Source: Ruegeria arenilitoris
GTDB taxonomy: Bacteria; Pseudomonadota; Alphaproteobacteria; Rhodobacterales; Rhodobacteraceae
Assembly: GCF_013031355.1 (NCBI RefSeq)
Contig: NZ_WPZO01000004.1
Span: 124,001 to 188,000 of the forward strand
DNA length: 64,000 bases
Direction: 5' to 3'
Positions within the stretch are counted from its first letter, which is position 1. Each line of letters opens with the position of its first letter. The position numbers and the translations under genes are program-made. Below, one piece after another: positions 1 to 8,142 of this stretch. The notes under the pieces are model-generated. The model saw nothing but the letters and a program-made list of their open reading frames with translations. It searched no databases and was not told the DNA's origin.

Positions 1-395
1 AAGCCTCGCCCTTTGTGGCGAACAACGAGGGTGAGGGCCAGATCCTGACCGCCGAAGATCTGGTGGACGGCGAAGAGGGTGAAAACTGGGGCCGCGTCAA
101 TATCCTGCTGGATACGGTCGAGGATCTGGAACTGATCGGGCCATCGGTGGCACCCACCGATCTGCTGGTCCGGCTGTTTCACGAGGAACAGCCGCGGGTT
201 TATGACGCGCAACCCGTGCAGTTCGGCTGCACCTGTTCCGAGGACCGCGTGCGGCAAAGCCTGTCGATCTACTCGGCCAAGGACATCGAAAAGATGACTA
301 CGCCCGAGGGCAAAGTGACCGCCGATTGTCAGTTCTGCGGTGCCCATTACGTGCTGGAACCGGGCTCGGTCGGCTTTGATGCGGACGAGGCCTGA
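1..395 (+). CDS. hslO: Hsp33 redox-regulated chaperone, C-terminal part (5' end outside window)
   Basis: Hsp33 is a cytoplasmic holdase switched on by oxidative stress, when four cysteines release zinc and form disulfides. The visible C-terminal part carries both cysteine pairs in order: CTC (CxC) about 60 codons before the stop, then CQFC (CxxC) about 24 codons before it. This spacing is diagnostic of the Hsp33 zinc switch. The N-terminal substrate-binding domain lies upstream of base 1, and the reading frame is open to the window edge. The next gene starts inside the end of this one, so the two are probably co-transcribed. The family call is firm; only the start is missing. Confidence 0.93.
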   Translation, partial: ASPFVANNEGEGQILTAEDLVDGEEGENWGRVNILLDTVEDLELIGPSVAPTDLLVRLFHEEQPRVYDAQPVQFGCTCSEDRVRQSLSIYSAKDIEKMTTPEGKVTADCQFCGAHYVLEPGSVGFDADEA

Positions 396-984
396 TCCAA
401 CCGATCAGCTGCGGGCGGCACTTAGCCGCCCCGGCCATGGGTCGAGCGATTTCGACCTGAACCCCGAAACCGTTCTGCCCGAGGGTCGCAAGCTGCGCCC
501 CGCCGGTGTTCTGGTGCCGGTCTCGGTTGCAACTGGCACGCCGCGGCTGATCCTGACTAAACGCTCCTCGGCCCTGAAACATCATCCCGGCCAGATCGCC
601 TTTCCCGGCGGCAAGCAGGATGAGGGCGACGCGGATGTCACCGCCACCGCCCTGCGTGAAGCGCAGGAAGAGATCGGTCTGCCGCCCGACCTGCCCGAGA
701 TTCTGGGGCATCTGCCAACCCATGAGACGGTCACCTCGTTCACTGTGACGCCGGTTGTGGCAATCCTGCGCGCGCCGTTCCAACTGATCCCGGAGCCGGG
801 TGAAGTCGACGAGGTGTTTTCTGTCCCACTTGCACATGTGCTCAACCCTGCGAATTATATCGTTGAATCGCGCCGCTGGCGGGGTCAGAAAAGGTATTAT
901 TACGCGGTGCCGTTCGGTCCTTATTACATCTGGGGCGCGACGGCCCGGATGTTGCGGGGATTGGCAGCGCGGGTGAGTGAATGA
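379..984 (+). CDS. Nudix hydrolase, CoA pyrophosphatase (NudL/UPF0035 type)
   Basis: A 201-aa Nudix enzyme predicted to cleave CoA and its derivatives to phosphopantetheine and 3',5'-ADP. Residues 59-79 match the NudL-specific lead-in (RSSALKHHPGQIAFPGG) and run into the Nudix box ending REAQEEIGL near residue 101; the REx2EE glutamates bind the metal. I chose ATG 379, which overlaps the end of hslO by 17 bp, over an upstream in-frame ATG at 340 that would add 13 residues unlike the family. The last four bases overlap the cca start (ATGA), indicating translational coupling. The exact substrate is inferred from the family. Confidence 0.88.
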   Translation: MRTRPDPTDQLRAALSRPGHGSSDFDLNPETVLPEGRKLRPAGVLVPVSVATGTPRLILTKRSSALKHHPGQIAFPGGKQDEGDADVTATALREAQEEIGLPPDLPEILGHLPTHETVTSFTVTPVVAILRAPFQLIPEPGEVDEVFSVPLAHVLNPANYIVESRRWRGQKRYYYAVPFGPYYIWGATARMLRGLAARVSE

Positions 985-2135
985 CGCAAATTTCCGAAGG
1001 CTGGGTTTCTGATCCGGCTACACAAAAGGTTTGCGCGGCCCTGACCGGCGGCGGAGCGCAGGCGCTGTTTGTCGGTGGTTGCGTTCGAAACGCGCTGCTG
1101 GGCGCGCCGGTTTCGGATATCGACATTGCCACCGATGCCCATCCCGAGCGGGTGATGGAGCTGGCGCAGACGGCGGGCCTCAAAGCCATTCCCACCGGGA
1201 TCGAGCACGGCACCATAACCGTGGTCAGCGGCGGCGCCCCGCATGAGATCACTACCTTTCGCCGTGACGTGAAAACCGATGGTCGCCGCGCTGTGGTGGC
1301 CTTTTCCGACAAGGTGGAAGAAGACGCCGCGCGCCGCGATTTCACCATGAACGCAATCTATGCCCGGCCCGACGGCACCGTGCTGGACCCGCTGAACGGT
1401 CTGCCCGACCTGCAGGCACGGCGGGTGCGGTTTATCGGCACCGCCGAAAACCGCATTCGAGAGGATTACCTGCGCTCGCTGCGCTATTTCCGCTTTCACG
1501 CGTGGTATGGCGATGCGGAAGCCGGGTTCGATCCGGATGCGTTGGCGGCGATTGCCGCCAATCTGGACGGGCTGGCCGGTCTGTCCCGCGAACGGGTCGG
1601 GGCCGAGTTGCTGAAACTGCTGGGCGCACCCGATCCCGCGCCCTCGGTCGCAGCCATGCGTCAGGCAGGTGTTTTGGCGCAGTTGATTCCAGGGGCCGAA
1701 GACCGGTCACTGGCGCCTCTGGTCGCGTTGGAGCATCAGGCCGGGGCCACGCCCGAGCCGATCCGCCGTCTGTCTGCCATTGTCACGCCCGAGATCGCCA
1801 AAACCTTGCGCCTGAGTAAAGCGCAGCTGCAACGGCTGACCCGGATGCGTGATGAAGCATCGAGCACCGCCAGTATTGCGGAACTGGGTTTCCGCTATGG
1901 GGAAGAGGGTGGAATGCACGAAACCCTCCTACGCTGCGCTTTTCTGGAACAGCCCTGGTCCGAGGACATGCGGCAGGACTTGCGCAAAGGGGCGGCAGCG
2001 GATTTTCCGGTTCAGGCCACCGATCTTATCCCCGACTTCACCGGACCCGCGCTGGGCAAGAAGCTGGCTGAACTTGAAGCCCGCTGGATCGCCTCTGGTT
2101 TCACGCTGGATCGCAAAGACCTGCTGGGCGGCTGA
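981..2135 (+). CDS. cca: CCA-adding tRNA nucleotidyltransferase (poly(A) polymerase/CCA superfamily)
   Basis: A 384-aa class II nucleotidyltransferase that adds or repairs the 3'-CCA of tRNA. The N-terminal catalytic head has GGCVRN at about 32-37, the metal-binding DID at 46-48 and the conserved RRDFTMNA at 118-125, followed by the neck motif around IREDYLRSLRYFRF. The C-terminal half is helical, as in alphaproteobacterial members. Starts in an ATGA overlap with the Nudix gene. The same superfamily includes bacterial poly(A) polymerase; the head motifs and length fit the CCA enzyme commonly found next to this Nudix gene in this group. The stop codon lies inside a short palindrome (GAGAC-gaa-GTCTC, 2134-2146). 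Confidence 0.92.
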   Translation: MTQISEGWVSDPATQKVCAALTGGGAQALFVGGCVRNALLGAPVSDIDIATDAHPERVMELAQTAGLKAIPTGIEHGTITVVSGGAPHEITTFRRDVKTDGRRAVVAFSDKVEEDAARRDFTMNAIYARPDGTVLDPLNGLPDLQARRVRFIGTAENRIREDYLRSLRYFRFHAWYGDAEAGFDPDALAAIAANLDGLAGLSRERVGAELLKLLGAPDPAPSVAAMRQAGVLAQLIPGAEDRSLAPLVALEHQAGATPEPIRRLSAIVTPEIAKTLRLSKAQLQRLTRMRDEASSTASIAELGFRYGEEGGMHETLLRCAFLEQPWSEDMRQDLRKGAAADFPVQATDLIPDFTGPALGKKLAELEARWIASGFTLDRKDLLGG

Positions 2136-2211
2136 GACGAAGTCTCAAAAAGGGATGACAAACAAAAAATATTGTGGTTACGTTCGCGTGTTACCTGATT
2201 TGGAGGGAGGC

Positions 2212-2244
2212 ATGCGAATGTACTACGGGATCTGGTTCGGCTAA
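2212..2244 (+). CDS. Putative leader peptide (uORF) of the ABC exporter operon
   Basis: Ten codons, MRMYYGIWFG, then TAA. The region before it, TGGAGGGAGG at 2201-2210, is one of the strongest Shine-Dalgarno tracts in the window. It serves either ATG 2212 (GGAGG 5 nt away) or ATG 2218 (GGAGG 7 nt away). A longer in-frame version could start at ATG 2155 (29 aa). The stop is followed one base later by a strong hairpin (2246-2282), and the exporter gene starts 89 nt after the stop. The aromatic-rich peptide and this geometry resemble ribosome-mediated attenuation leaders such as Bacillus bmrB before bmrCD. That the uORF is translated, and its role, are inferences. Confidence 0.6.
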   Translation: MRMYYGIWFG

Positions 2245-2245
2245 G

Positions 2246-2282
2246 GCCGGAACACTTTGACCCGTAAGGGTGGTGTTCTGGC
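2246..2282 (+). promoter_or_regulatory. Strong hairpin between uORF and ABC exporter (attenuator-like)
   Basis: GCCGGAACAC (2246-2255) pairs along its full length with GTGTTCTGGC (2273-2282), with one G-U wobble. Inside it, ACCC/GGGT (2260-2263 with 2268-2271) closes a GTAA tetraloop. Only a short T run (2291-2294) follows, about 8 nt after the stem, so it is a poor intrinsic terminator as written but could act with alternative structures or block ribosome passage. A ribosome stopped at the uORF stop codon would overlap the 5' arm. Confidence 0.7.
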
Positions 2283-2333
2283 GCCATCTGTTTTCGCACG
2301 TCCTGAATTTCCTGCTCAATCGGAGCACCCTCC

Positions 2334-4172
2334 ATGTTTCGCTATTTCGAAAACCTCGTTGACCCTTTTGTTGCCTATGAAGAAACCGACACGCCGCCCA
2401 CGCGGCTGTGGCCGTTCATGCTGGATTACTCGCGGCCGTTCATGCGGGTGTTCTTCTGGGCCGCGCTGATCTCGGTCATTGTTGCGGCGGTTGAGGTCGG
2501 CCTGATCTACTACATGGGTCGCGTTGTGGACCTGCTGTCCGGGCCACCTGCTGAGGTCTGGCAGGCGCATGGCACCGAACTGATCCTGATGGCAGTTTTT
2601 GTGTTGCTGCTGCGCCCGATGCTGCATGTGGTCGATGTGCTGTTGTTGAACAACACGATCCTGCCAAACTTTGGTACCCTGATCCGCTGGCGCGCGCACA
2701 AGCACGTGTTGCGGCAGTCGGTAGGGTGGTTTGAGAATGACTTTGCCGGCCGTATCGCCAACCGGATCATGCAGACGCCTCCGGCCGCGGGTGAGGCCGT
2801 GTTTCAGGTGTTTGATGCCATTTCCTTTTCGATCGCCTACCTGATCGGGGCGGCGATCCTGTTAATGGCTGCTGATCCGCGTCTGTTGTTGCCACTGCTG
2901 ATATGGTTGGTGCTTTATGGTTTGCTGGTGCGCTGGACGGTGGCTCGGGTGGGCCCGGCGTCTCAGGCAGCCTCGGATGCGCGTTCAGCGGTGACGGGTC
3001 GTGTGGTGGACAGCTACACCAATATCCACTCGGTCAAAATGTTCGCGCATGACGATCAGGAACTGGACTATGCCCGCGAAGCCATCGAGGAAACCCGCCG
3101 AACTTTCCAGATCGAGATGCGGATCTTCACCATCATGGATGCGGTTCTGGTCGCTCTGAACGGTTTGCTGATCGTTGGTGTCGTCGGCTGGGCCATTGCC
3201 TTGTGGATGCAGGGCAGTGCTACGGTCGGTGTGGTCGCGGCGGCCACCGCGCTGACGCTGCGGCTGAACGCGATGACCGGGTGGATCATGTGGGCCCTGA
3301 CCAGCTTCTTCCGCCAACTTGGTGTTGTGGCCGAAGGGATGGAGACCATCGCCCAGCCCATCGACCTGTTGGACGCGCAGAAGGCCAAGCCGTTGCAACT
3401 CACCAAAGGTCAAATCGACATCCGCGACCTGTCGCACCATTACGGGCGCAAGACCGGTGGTCTGGATCACATCAACCTGACCATCCATCCGGGCGAGAAA
3501 ATCGGTCTGATCGGGCGGTCTGGTGCCGGTAAATCGACCCTCGTAAAGCTGCTTTTGCGGTTTTATGACGTGGAACAGGGTGCGATCCTGATCGACGATC
3601 AGAACATCGCAAGCGTCACGCAGGACAGTCTGCGCAGCCATATCGGCATGGTGCAGCAGGACAGCGCCTTGCTGCATCGTTCGGTGCGCGACAACATCCT
3701 CTATGGCCGCCCCGAGGCGACCGAGGAACAGATGATCGCCGCCGCCAAACAGGCCGAAGCGCATGAGTTCATCCTTGACCTGCAGGACCCGCAGGGGCGC
3801 ACCGGCTATGACGCGCACGTGGGCGAACGGGGCGTGAAGCTGTCTGGTGGTCAGCGGCAACGGGTGACGCTGGCACGGGTGATCCTGAAGGATGCGCCGA
3901 TCTTGTTGTTGGATGAGGCGACATCCGCCCTAGATTCCGAGGTCGAAGCGTCGATTCAGGAGACCCTCTACGGCATGATGCAAGGTAAAACCGTGATCGC
4001 CATTGCCCACCGGCTCAGCACCATTGCCCAGATGGACCGCATTCTGGTCATGGATGGCGGCCGGATCGTGGAACAGGGCGGCCATTCCGAGCTGTTGGCG
4101 CATGGCGGGCTTTACGCCCAGTTCTGGGCGCGGCAATCTGGGGGCTTCCTGAACCCGGAGGCCGCGGAATGA
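2334..4172 (+). CDS. ABC exporter, fused TMD-NBD (first subunit of a pair)
   Basis: A 612-aa type IV ABC exporter half-transporter. Six transmembrane helices fill roughly residues 30-320. The ATPase follows: Walker A GRSGAGKST near 394, signature LSGGQRQR near 503, Walker B ILLLDEATSALD near 523 with the catalytic glutamate present, and H-loop AHRLST near 558. It overlaps the next gene by ATGA and shares a DPF...TPP entry segment with it, so the two probably form a heterodimer of the MdlAB/BmrCD kind. Substrate unknown: drug, lipid or peptide are all possible. The start has GGAG 8 nt upstream. Expression is probably controlled by the uORF/hairpin leader. Confidence 0.9.
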   Translation: MFRYFENLVDPFVAYEETDTPPTRLWPFMLDYSRPFMRVFFWAALISVIVAAVEVGLIYYMGRVVDLLSGPPAEVWQAHGTELILMAVFVLLLRPMLHVVDVLLLNNTILPNFGTLIRWRAHKHVLRQSVGWFENDFAGRIANRIMQTPPAAGEAVFQVFDAISFSIAYLIGAAILLMAADPRLLLPLLIWLVLYGLLVRWTVARVGPASQAASDARSAVTGRVVDSYTNIHSVKMFAHDDQELDYAREAIEETRRTFQIEMRIFTIMDAVLVALNGLLIVGVVGWAIALWMQGSATVGVVAAATALTLRLNAMTGWIMWALTSFFRQLGVVAEGMETIAQPIDLLDAQKAKPLQLTKGQIDIRDLSHHYGRKTGGLDHINLTIHPGEKIGLIGRSGAGKSTLVKLLLRFYDVEQGAILIDDQNIASVTQDSLRSHIGMVQQDSALLHRSVRDNILYGRPEATEEQMIAAAKQAEAHEFILDLQDPQGRTGYDAHVGERGVKLSGGQRQRVTLARVILKDAPILLLDEATSALDSEVEASIQETLYGMMQGKTVIAIAHRLSTIAQMDRILVMDGGRIVEQGGHSELLAHGGLYAQFWARQSGGFLNPEAAE

Positions 4173-6001
4173 AGGTTGCCGACCTGATCGACCCGTTCAA
4201 GAACACCGAAACGCCCCCGCCGCAAACGCTGGGGGCGTTTATTCGCTGGTGCCTGTCGGGGGCTTGGCCGATGATTTTCGTCGCCGCCTTTTTCTCGGCC
4301 ACGGCAGGCGCGATGGAGGCTGGCACCGCCTGGATGCTGGGCCTTGTGATCGATCTGGCAACCGAGAGCGGACCCCAGAATATCCTGACCGGTAGCAATC
4401 TGTGGACGATCCTCGGCGTGGCGGCGTTCTTCATGCTGTTGCGCCCGGTGTTTTTTGGGTTTTCGGCGTTTTCGAACAACTACATCGTCATGCCCAATAT
4501 CCCGCCGCTGGTTCTGGCCAAACTGAACCGCTGGACGCTGGGCCAGTCGGTCACCTATTTTGACGATGATTTTGCGGGCCGGATTGCGCAGAAACAGATG
4601 CAGACGTCGAACGCTATGGCCTCGGTTGTGTCCGAAACGATCAGTGCGATTGTCTTTGCCTTGGCCTCGCTTGCGGGCTCTTTGCTTTTGTTAGGGTCTA
4701 TTCACCCTCTGGTGATCCTGCCTTTTGCCGGTTGGCTGGTCGTCTATTTCCTGCTGATCCGCTGGTATCTGCCACGCATTCGCGTGCGGTCTTCGGCGCG
4801 GGCCGGGGCGCGCGCGATGGTGTCGGGGCAGGTGGTCGATACGATCACCAACATCAAAACCGTCAAGCTGTTCGCCCATTCCGCGTTCGAGGATCAGGCC
4901 GCGCGGAACTCGATGGTTGATTTGCGGGAAAAGATGCTGGCTTTCGGCAAACTGTCGGCCAGCTTCCGCTTTATCCTGATGGTGCTGGCCGGCGTTTTGC
5001 CGGTTCTGCTGATCGGCGCGACGTTGCTGCTGTGGCGCAATGGCATCGCAACGGCAGGGGATATCGTGGCGGCGGGTGCAATCTCAATCCGGGTTTCACA
5101 GATGACCGGGTGGGTCAGTTTCACGCTGATGGGGCTTTATGCCAATGTGGGTGAAATTGAAAACGGTATGAAAACGTTGGCCAAGCGCGACCGGGTTGAA
5201 GATGCCGGGGATGCCACGACGCTGAAAGTGACCACAGGACAGATTGATTTCGACCACGTCAGCTTTGCCTATGGCCGCGACGTGGGCGGTGTGTCTGATG
5301 TCACCATGACCGTTCATCCGGGTGAAAAGCTGGGCATTGTCGGCGCTTCGGGGGCGGGGAAATCCACCTTGGTGTCGCTTCTGCTCAGGCTCTATGACGG
5401 GGAAAAAGGCGCAATTCGCATTGATGGGCAGGATGTCGATCAAGTGACTCAGGACAGTCTGCGCGGACAGATCGGCATGGTCACGCAGGAAACCGCGATG
5501 TTCAACCGCTCGGCGCGTGAGAACATCCTGTATGGCCGCCCCGATGCGTCCGAGGACGAAATGATTGCCGCTGCCAAAAAGGCCGAAGCGCATGAATTCA
5601 TTCTCAGCCTGCAGGACGCCCATGGTCGCAAGGGCTATGACGCACATCTGGGTGAGCGCGGCGTGAAGCTGAGCGGCGGACAGCGGCAGAGGATCGCTTT
5701 GGCGCGTGCCATTCTGAAGGATGCGCCGATTCTGGTGCTGGATGAGGCAACTTCAGCGCTGGATTCCGAAGTCGAGGCCTCGATCCAAGCGGCGTTGCAC
5801 CGGGTGATGCAGGGCAAGACCGTGCTGGCGATTGCGCACCGCCTGTCCACGCTCAGCGAGATGGACCGGATCATCGTGTTGGATCAGGGGTGCATCGTTG
5901 AAACCGGCACCCATGCTGCACTTTTGGAGCAGGGCGGGCTCTATGCCCGGTTCTGGCATCGTCAGTCCGGCGGGTTCATTCAGGCGGAAGCGGCGGAATA
6001 A
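4169..6001 (+). CDS. ABC exporter, fused TMD-NBD (second subunit of a pair)
   Basis: A 610-aa partner of the preceding exporter, with the same architecture: membrane domain to about residue 320, Walker A GASGAGKST near 391, LSGGQRQR near 500, and Walker B ILVLDEATSALD near 520 with the glutamate intact. In many heterodimeric exporters one subunit has a degenerate catalytic site; here both NBDs look complete, which would allow two working ATP sites or even homodimers. It is translationally coupled to the upstream gene through ATGA. Substrate not predictable from sequence. Confidence 0.9.
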   Translation: MKVADLIDPFKNTETPPPQTLGAFIRWCLSGAWPMIFVAAFFSATAGAMEAGTAWMLGLVIDLATESGPQNILTGSNLWTILGVAAFFMLLRPVFFGFSAFSNNYIVMPNIPPLVLAKLNRWTLGQSVTYFDDDFAGRIAQKQMQTSNAMASVVSETISAIVFALASLAGSLLLLGSIHPLVILPFAGWLVVYFLLIRWYLPRIRVRSSARAGARAMVSGQVVDTITNIKTVKLFAHSAFEDQAARNSMVDLREKMLAFGKLSASFRFILMVLAGVLPVLLIGATLLLWRNGIATAGDIVAAGAISIRVSQMTGWVSFTLMGLYANVGEIENGMKTLAKRDRVEDAGDATTLKVTTGQIDFDHVSFAYGRDVGGVSDVTMTVHPGEKLGIVGASGAGKSTLVSLLLRLYDGEKGAIRIDGQDVDQVTQDSLRGQIGMVTQETAMFNRSARENILYGRPDASEDEMIAAAKKAEAHEFILSLQDAHGRKGYDAHLGERGVKLSGGQRQRIALARAILKDAPILVLDEATSALDSEVEASIQAALHRVMQGKTVLAIAHRLSTLSEMDRIIVLDQGCIVETGTHAALLEQGGLYARFWHRQSGGFIQAEAAE

Positions 6002-6009
6002 CGCTCTCA

Positions 6010-6034
6010 GGGGTTTTGTTGCGCGCAAAGCCCC
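6010..6034 (+). promoter_or_regulatory. Intercistronic hairpin between ABC exporter and RNA methyltransferase
   Basis: GGGGTTTTG (6010-6018) pairs with CAAAGCCCC (6026-6034), 9 bp with one T-G wobble and a 7-nt loop, in the 48-nt gap between the two genes. No T run follows, so it is more likely an mRNA-stabilising or processing element than a terminator. Confidence 0.45.
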
Positions 6035-6049
6035 GGTATCAGGCGCCCC

Positions 6050-7279
6050 ATGACGCAGCAGTTCACCATAACCCGCCTGGGCCATCAGGGCGATGGCATC
6101 GCCGATGGCCCCGTTTATGCACCCCGCACCTTGCCGGGTGAAGTGGTCAGCGGCACGCTGGTTGGCCAGTTGTTGACCGATATCCGGGTCGAGGTGCCCT
6201 CGGATCAGCGGGTCAAAGCGCCGTGCCGCCATTACAAGGCCTGCGGCGGATGTCAGCTGCAACACGCTGCAGACGATTTCGTGGCCGATTGGAAGGTTGC
6301 GGTGGTGCGCAACGCGCTGGCCGCGCAGGGGCTCGATGCCCCGATGCGGCCAATACACACCTCACCCGAACGGTCCCGTCGCCGGGCAACAATTGCGGTG
6401 CGGCGGACCAAGAAAGGTACACTGGCCGGATTTTATGGACGCGCGTCCGACACGATCATCGAAATCCCTGATTGTCATTTGCTGGACCCGGCCCTGATCG
6501 AGGCCATTCCGGTGGCCGAAGCGCTGGCGGTACTGGGGGGCAGCCGCAAGGGCGTGCTGGCGGTGACGTTGACTCTGTCCGAAGGCGGGTTGGATGTGGC
6601 GGTCAAAGGCGGCAAGCCTCTGGACGGCCCGCTGGAACTGGCGCTGGCGCAAGCGACCGAGAAACACGGGCTGGCGCGACTCAGCTGGGATGGTGAGGTG
6701 ATCGCCATGCGGCAGCCTCCGGTGCAGCGGTTCGGAGTGGCTGGGGTAGTGCCGCCGCCGGGCGCGTTCCTGCAGGCGACGAAAGACGGAGAACAGGCTC
6801 TGTTACAGGCAGTTTTGCAGGCCACGCAGGGCGCAAAGCGAATTGTTGACCTGTTCGCCGGTAGCGGAACCTTCTCACTTCCCCTTGCCGAAACTGCCGA
6901 AGTACACGCGGTAGAAGGTGAGGCCGCGATGACCGACGCTCTGGATCAGGGCTGGCGCCGTGCACAAGGCCTCAAGCGTGTCACGACCGAGGCCCGCGAC
7001 CTCTTCCGCCGACCCTTGATGCCGGATGAGTTGAAAAATTTCGATGCCGTGGTCATCGACCCACCCCGTGCCGGGGCCGAGGCGCAGGTGGTCGAACTGG
7101 CGCAGGCGCAGCGCCCGGTGATCGCCTATGTTTCGTGCAACCCGGTCACCTTCGCGCGGGACGCAAAAACGTTGATTAACGCGGGCTACACCCTTGAATG
7201 GGTACAGGTGGTGGACCAATTTCGATGGTCATCACACACGGAATTGGCCGCACGGTTTGTCTTGGGATCCGCATCATGA
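6050..7279 (+). CDS. 23S rRNA (uracil-5-)-methyltransferase, RlmD/TrmA family
   Basis: A 409-aa SAM-dependent RNA m5U methyltransferase. An iron-sulfur cluster motif C59-x5-C-GG-C68 is visible, with a later cysteine in IPDCH as probable fourth ligand. The SAM loop DLFAGSGTFSL begins near 267, followed by IDPPRAG near 336 and the catalytic SCNP cysteine near 363. The N terminus is a short TRAM-like beta segment. The cluster cysteines favour the RlmD/RlmC branch over TrmA; the rRNA position modified cannot be decided here. ATG 6050 is preceded only by a weak ribosome-binding site. Confidence 0.88.
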   Translation: MTQQFTITRLGHQGDGIADGPVYAPRTLPGEVVSGTLVGQLLTDIRVEVPSDQRVKAPCRHYKACGGCQLQHAADDFVADWKVAVVRNALAAQGLDAPMRPIHTSPERSRRRATIAVRRTKKGTLAGFYGRASDTIIEIPDCHLLDPALIEAIPVAEALAVLGGSRKGVLAVTLTLSEGGLDVAVKGGKPLDGPLELALAQATEKHGLARLSWDGEVIAMRQPPVQRFGVAGVVPPPGAFLQATKDGEQALLQAVLQATQGAKRIVDLFAGSGTFSLPLAETAEVHAVEGEAAMTDALDQGWRRAQGLKRVTTEARDLFRRPLMPDELKNFDAVVIDPPRAGAEAQVVELAQAQRPVIAYVSCNPVTFARDAKTLINAGYTLEWVQVVDQFRWSSHTELAARFVLGSAS

Positions 7280-7299
7280 GCACGCAGGAGAAAATCACT

Positions 7300-8085
7300 A
7301 TGGGATTCAATCAACGCCTTCTGGGCATCATTGAAAATCCCATCTTTGGCCGGTTCATCACCGGGGTCATCATCTTCAACGCCATCCTGTTGGGGATGGA
7401 GACATCGCCCACCCTGATGGAAGCCGCAGGCCCGCTGATCGTGACGCTGGACAGCATCTGCCTGACCATCTTCGTGGCCGAGATTGCCTTGAAACTGCTG
7501 GCAACAGGGCGGCGGTTCTTCCTGAACGGCTGGAACGTCTTTGATTTCATCGTTGTCGGCATTGCCCTGATCCCCAGCGCGGGCGGATTGTCGGTGCTGC
7601 GGGCGCTGCGAATCCTGCGGGTTCTGCGCGTCATTTCGGTTGCCCCACGCTTGCGGCGTGTAGTCGAAGGCTTCATTTCAGCCCTGCCGGGCATGGCCAG
7701 TGTGTTCCTGCTGATGGCGATCCTGTTCTATATCGGTGCGGTGATCTCGACCAAGCTGTTCTCGGTCTCGTTCCCGGAATGGTTCGGCGATCTGGGCCAG
7801 TCGGCTTATACGCTGTTCCAGATCATGACGCTGGAAAGCTGGTCGATGGGCATCGTGCGCCCGGTGATGGAGGTGTACCCCTATGCCTGGCTGTTCTTCG
7901 TGCCTTTCATCATGGTCACCACATTTGCGGTGGTAAACCTGCTGGTGGGTCTGATCGTGAACTCGATGCAGGACGCGCACCATGCCGAGGATGAGGTGAA
8001 AACCGACGCGTATCGCGACGAGGTGCTGGAACGGCTGGAAAGCATCGAGCGCCGCTTGACCGAGCAATCGCACAGCAAAAAGTGA
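7300..8085 (+). CDS. Bacterial voltage-gated sodium channel (NaChBac/NavAb type)
   Basis: A 261-aa single-domain, six-helix channel that assembles as a tetramer in the inner membrane. S4 carries arginines at every third position (R101, R104, R107, R110), the voltage-sensor pattern. The pore loop holds the selectivity filter TLESWSM at 177-183, identical to that of NavAb as I recall it, with glutamate E179 at the key site. S6 is followed by an acidic neck and a C-terminal coiled coil (RDEVLERLESIERRL) that would hold the tetramer. I chose ATG 7300 because AGGAG lies 9 nt before it; ATG 7276, overlapping the methyltransferase stop, would add eight residues without a clear ribosome-binding site. 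Likely roles are Na+ entry linked to motility or pH homeostasis. Confidence 0.9.
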   Translation: MGFNQRLLGIIENPIFGRFITGVIIFNAILLGMETSPTLMEAAGPLIVTLDSICLTIFVAEIALKLLATGRRFFLNGWNVFDFIVVGIALIPSAGGLSVLRALRILRVLRVISVAPRLRRVVEGFISALPGMASVFLLMAILFYIGAVISTKLFSVSFPEWFGDLGQSAYTLFQIMTLESWSMGIVRPVMEVYPYAWLFFVPFIMVTTFAVVNLLVGLIVNSMQDAHHAEDEVKTDAYRDEVLERLESIERRLTEQSHSKK

Positions 8086-8142
8086 TTTCAGTTTTTCCGA
8101 TTTCTGGCATAATGCTGAAAAAAAAAGAGCAGGCAGTGAAAC

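Noticed and set aside
2134..2146. Palindrome GAGAC-gaa-GTCTC at the end of cca as a terminator
   Set aside because: Only 5 bp, overlaps the stop codon and is followed by A residues, not T, on the coding strand.
8084..8118. TTTCAG/CTGAAA repeat and CATAAT before the L,D-transpeptidase as a promoter or terminator
   Set aside because: CATAAT at 8108-8113 resembles a -10 box but no credible -35 lies 16-18 bp upstream, and the repeat is short.
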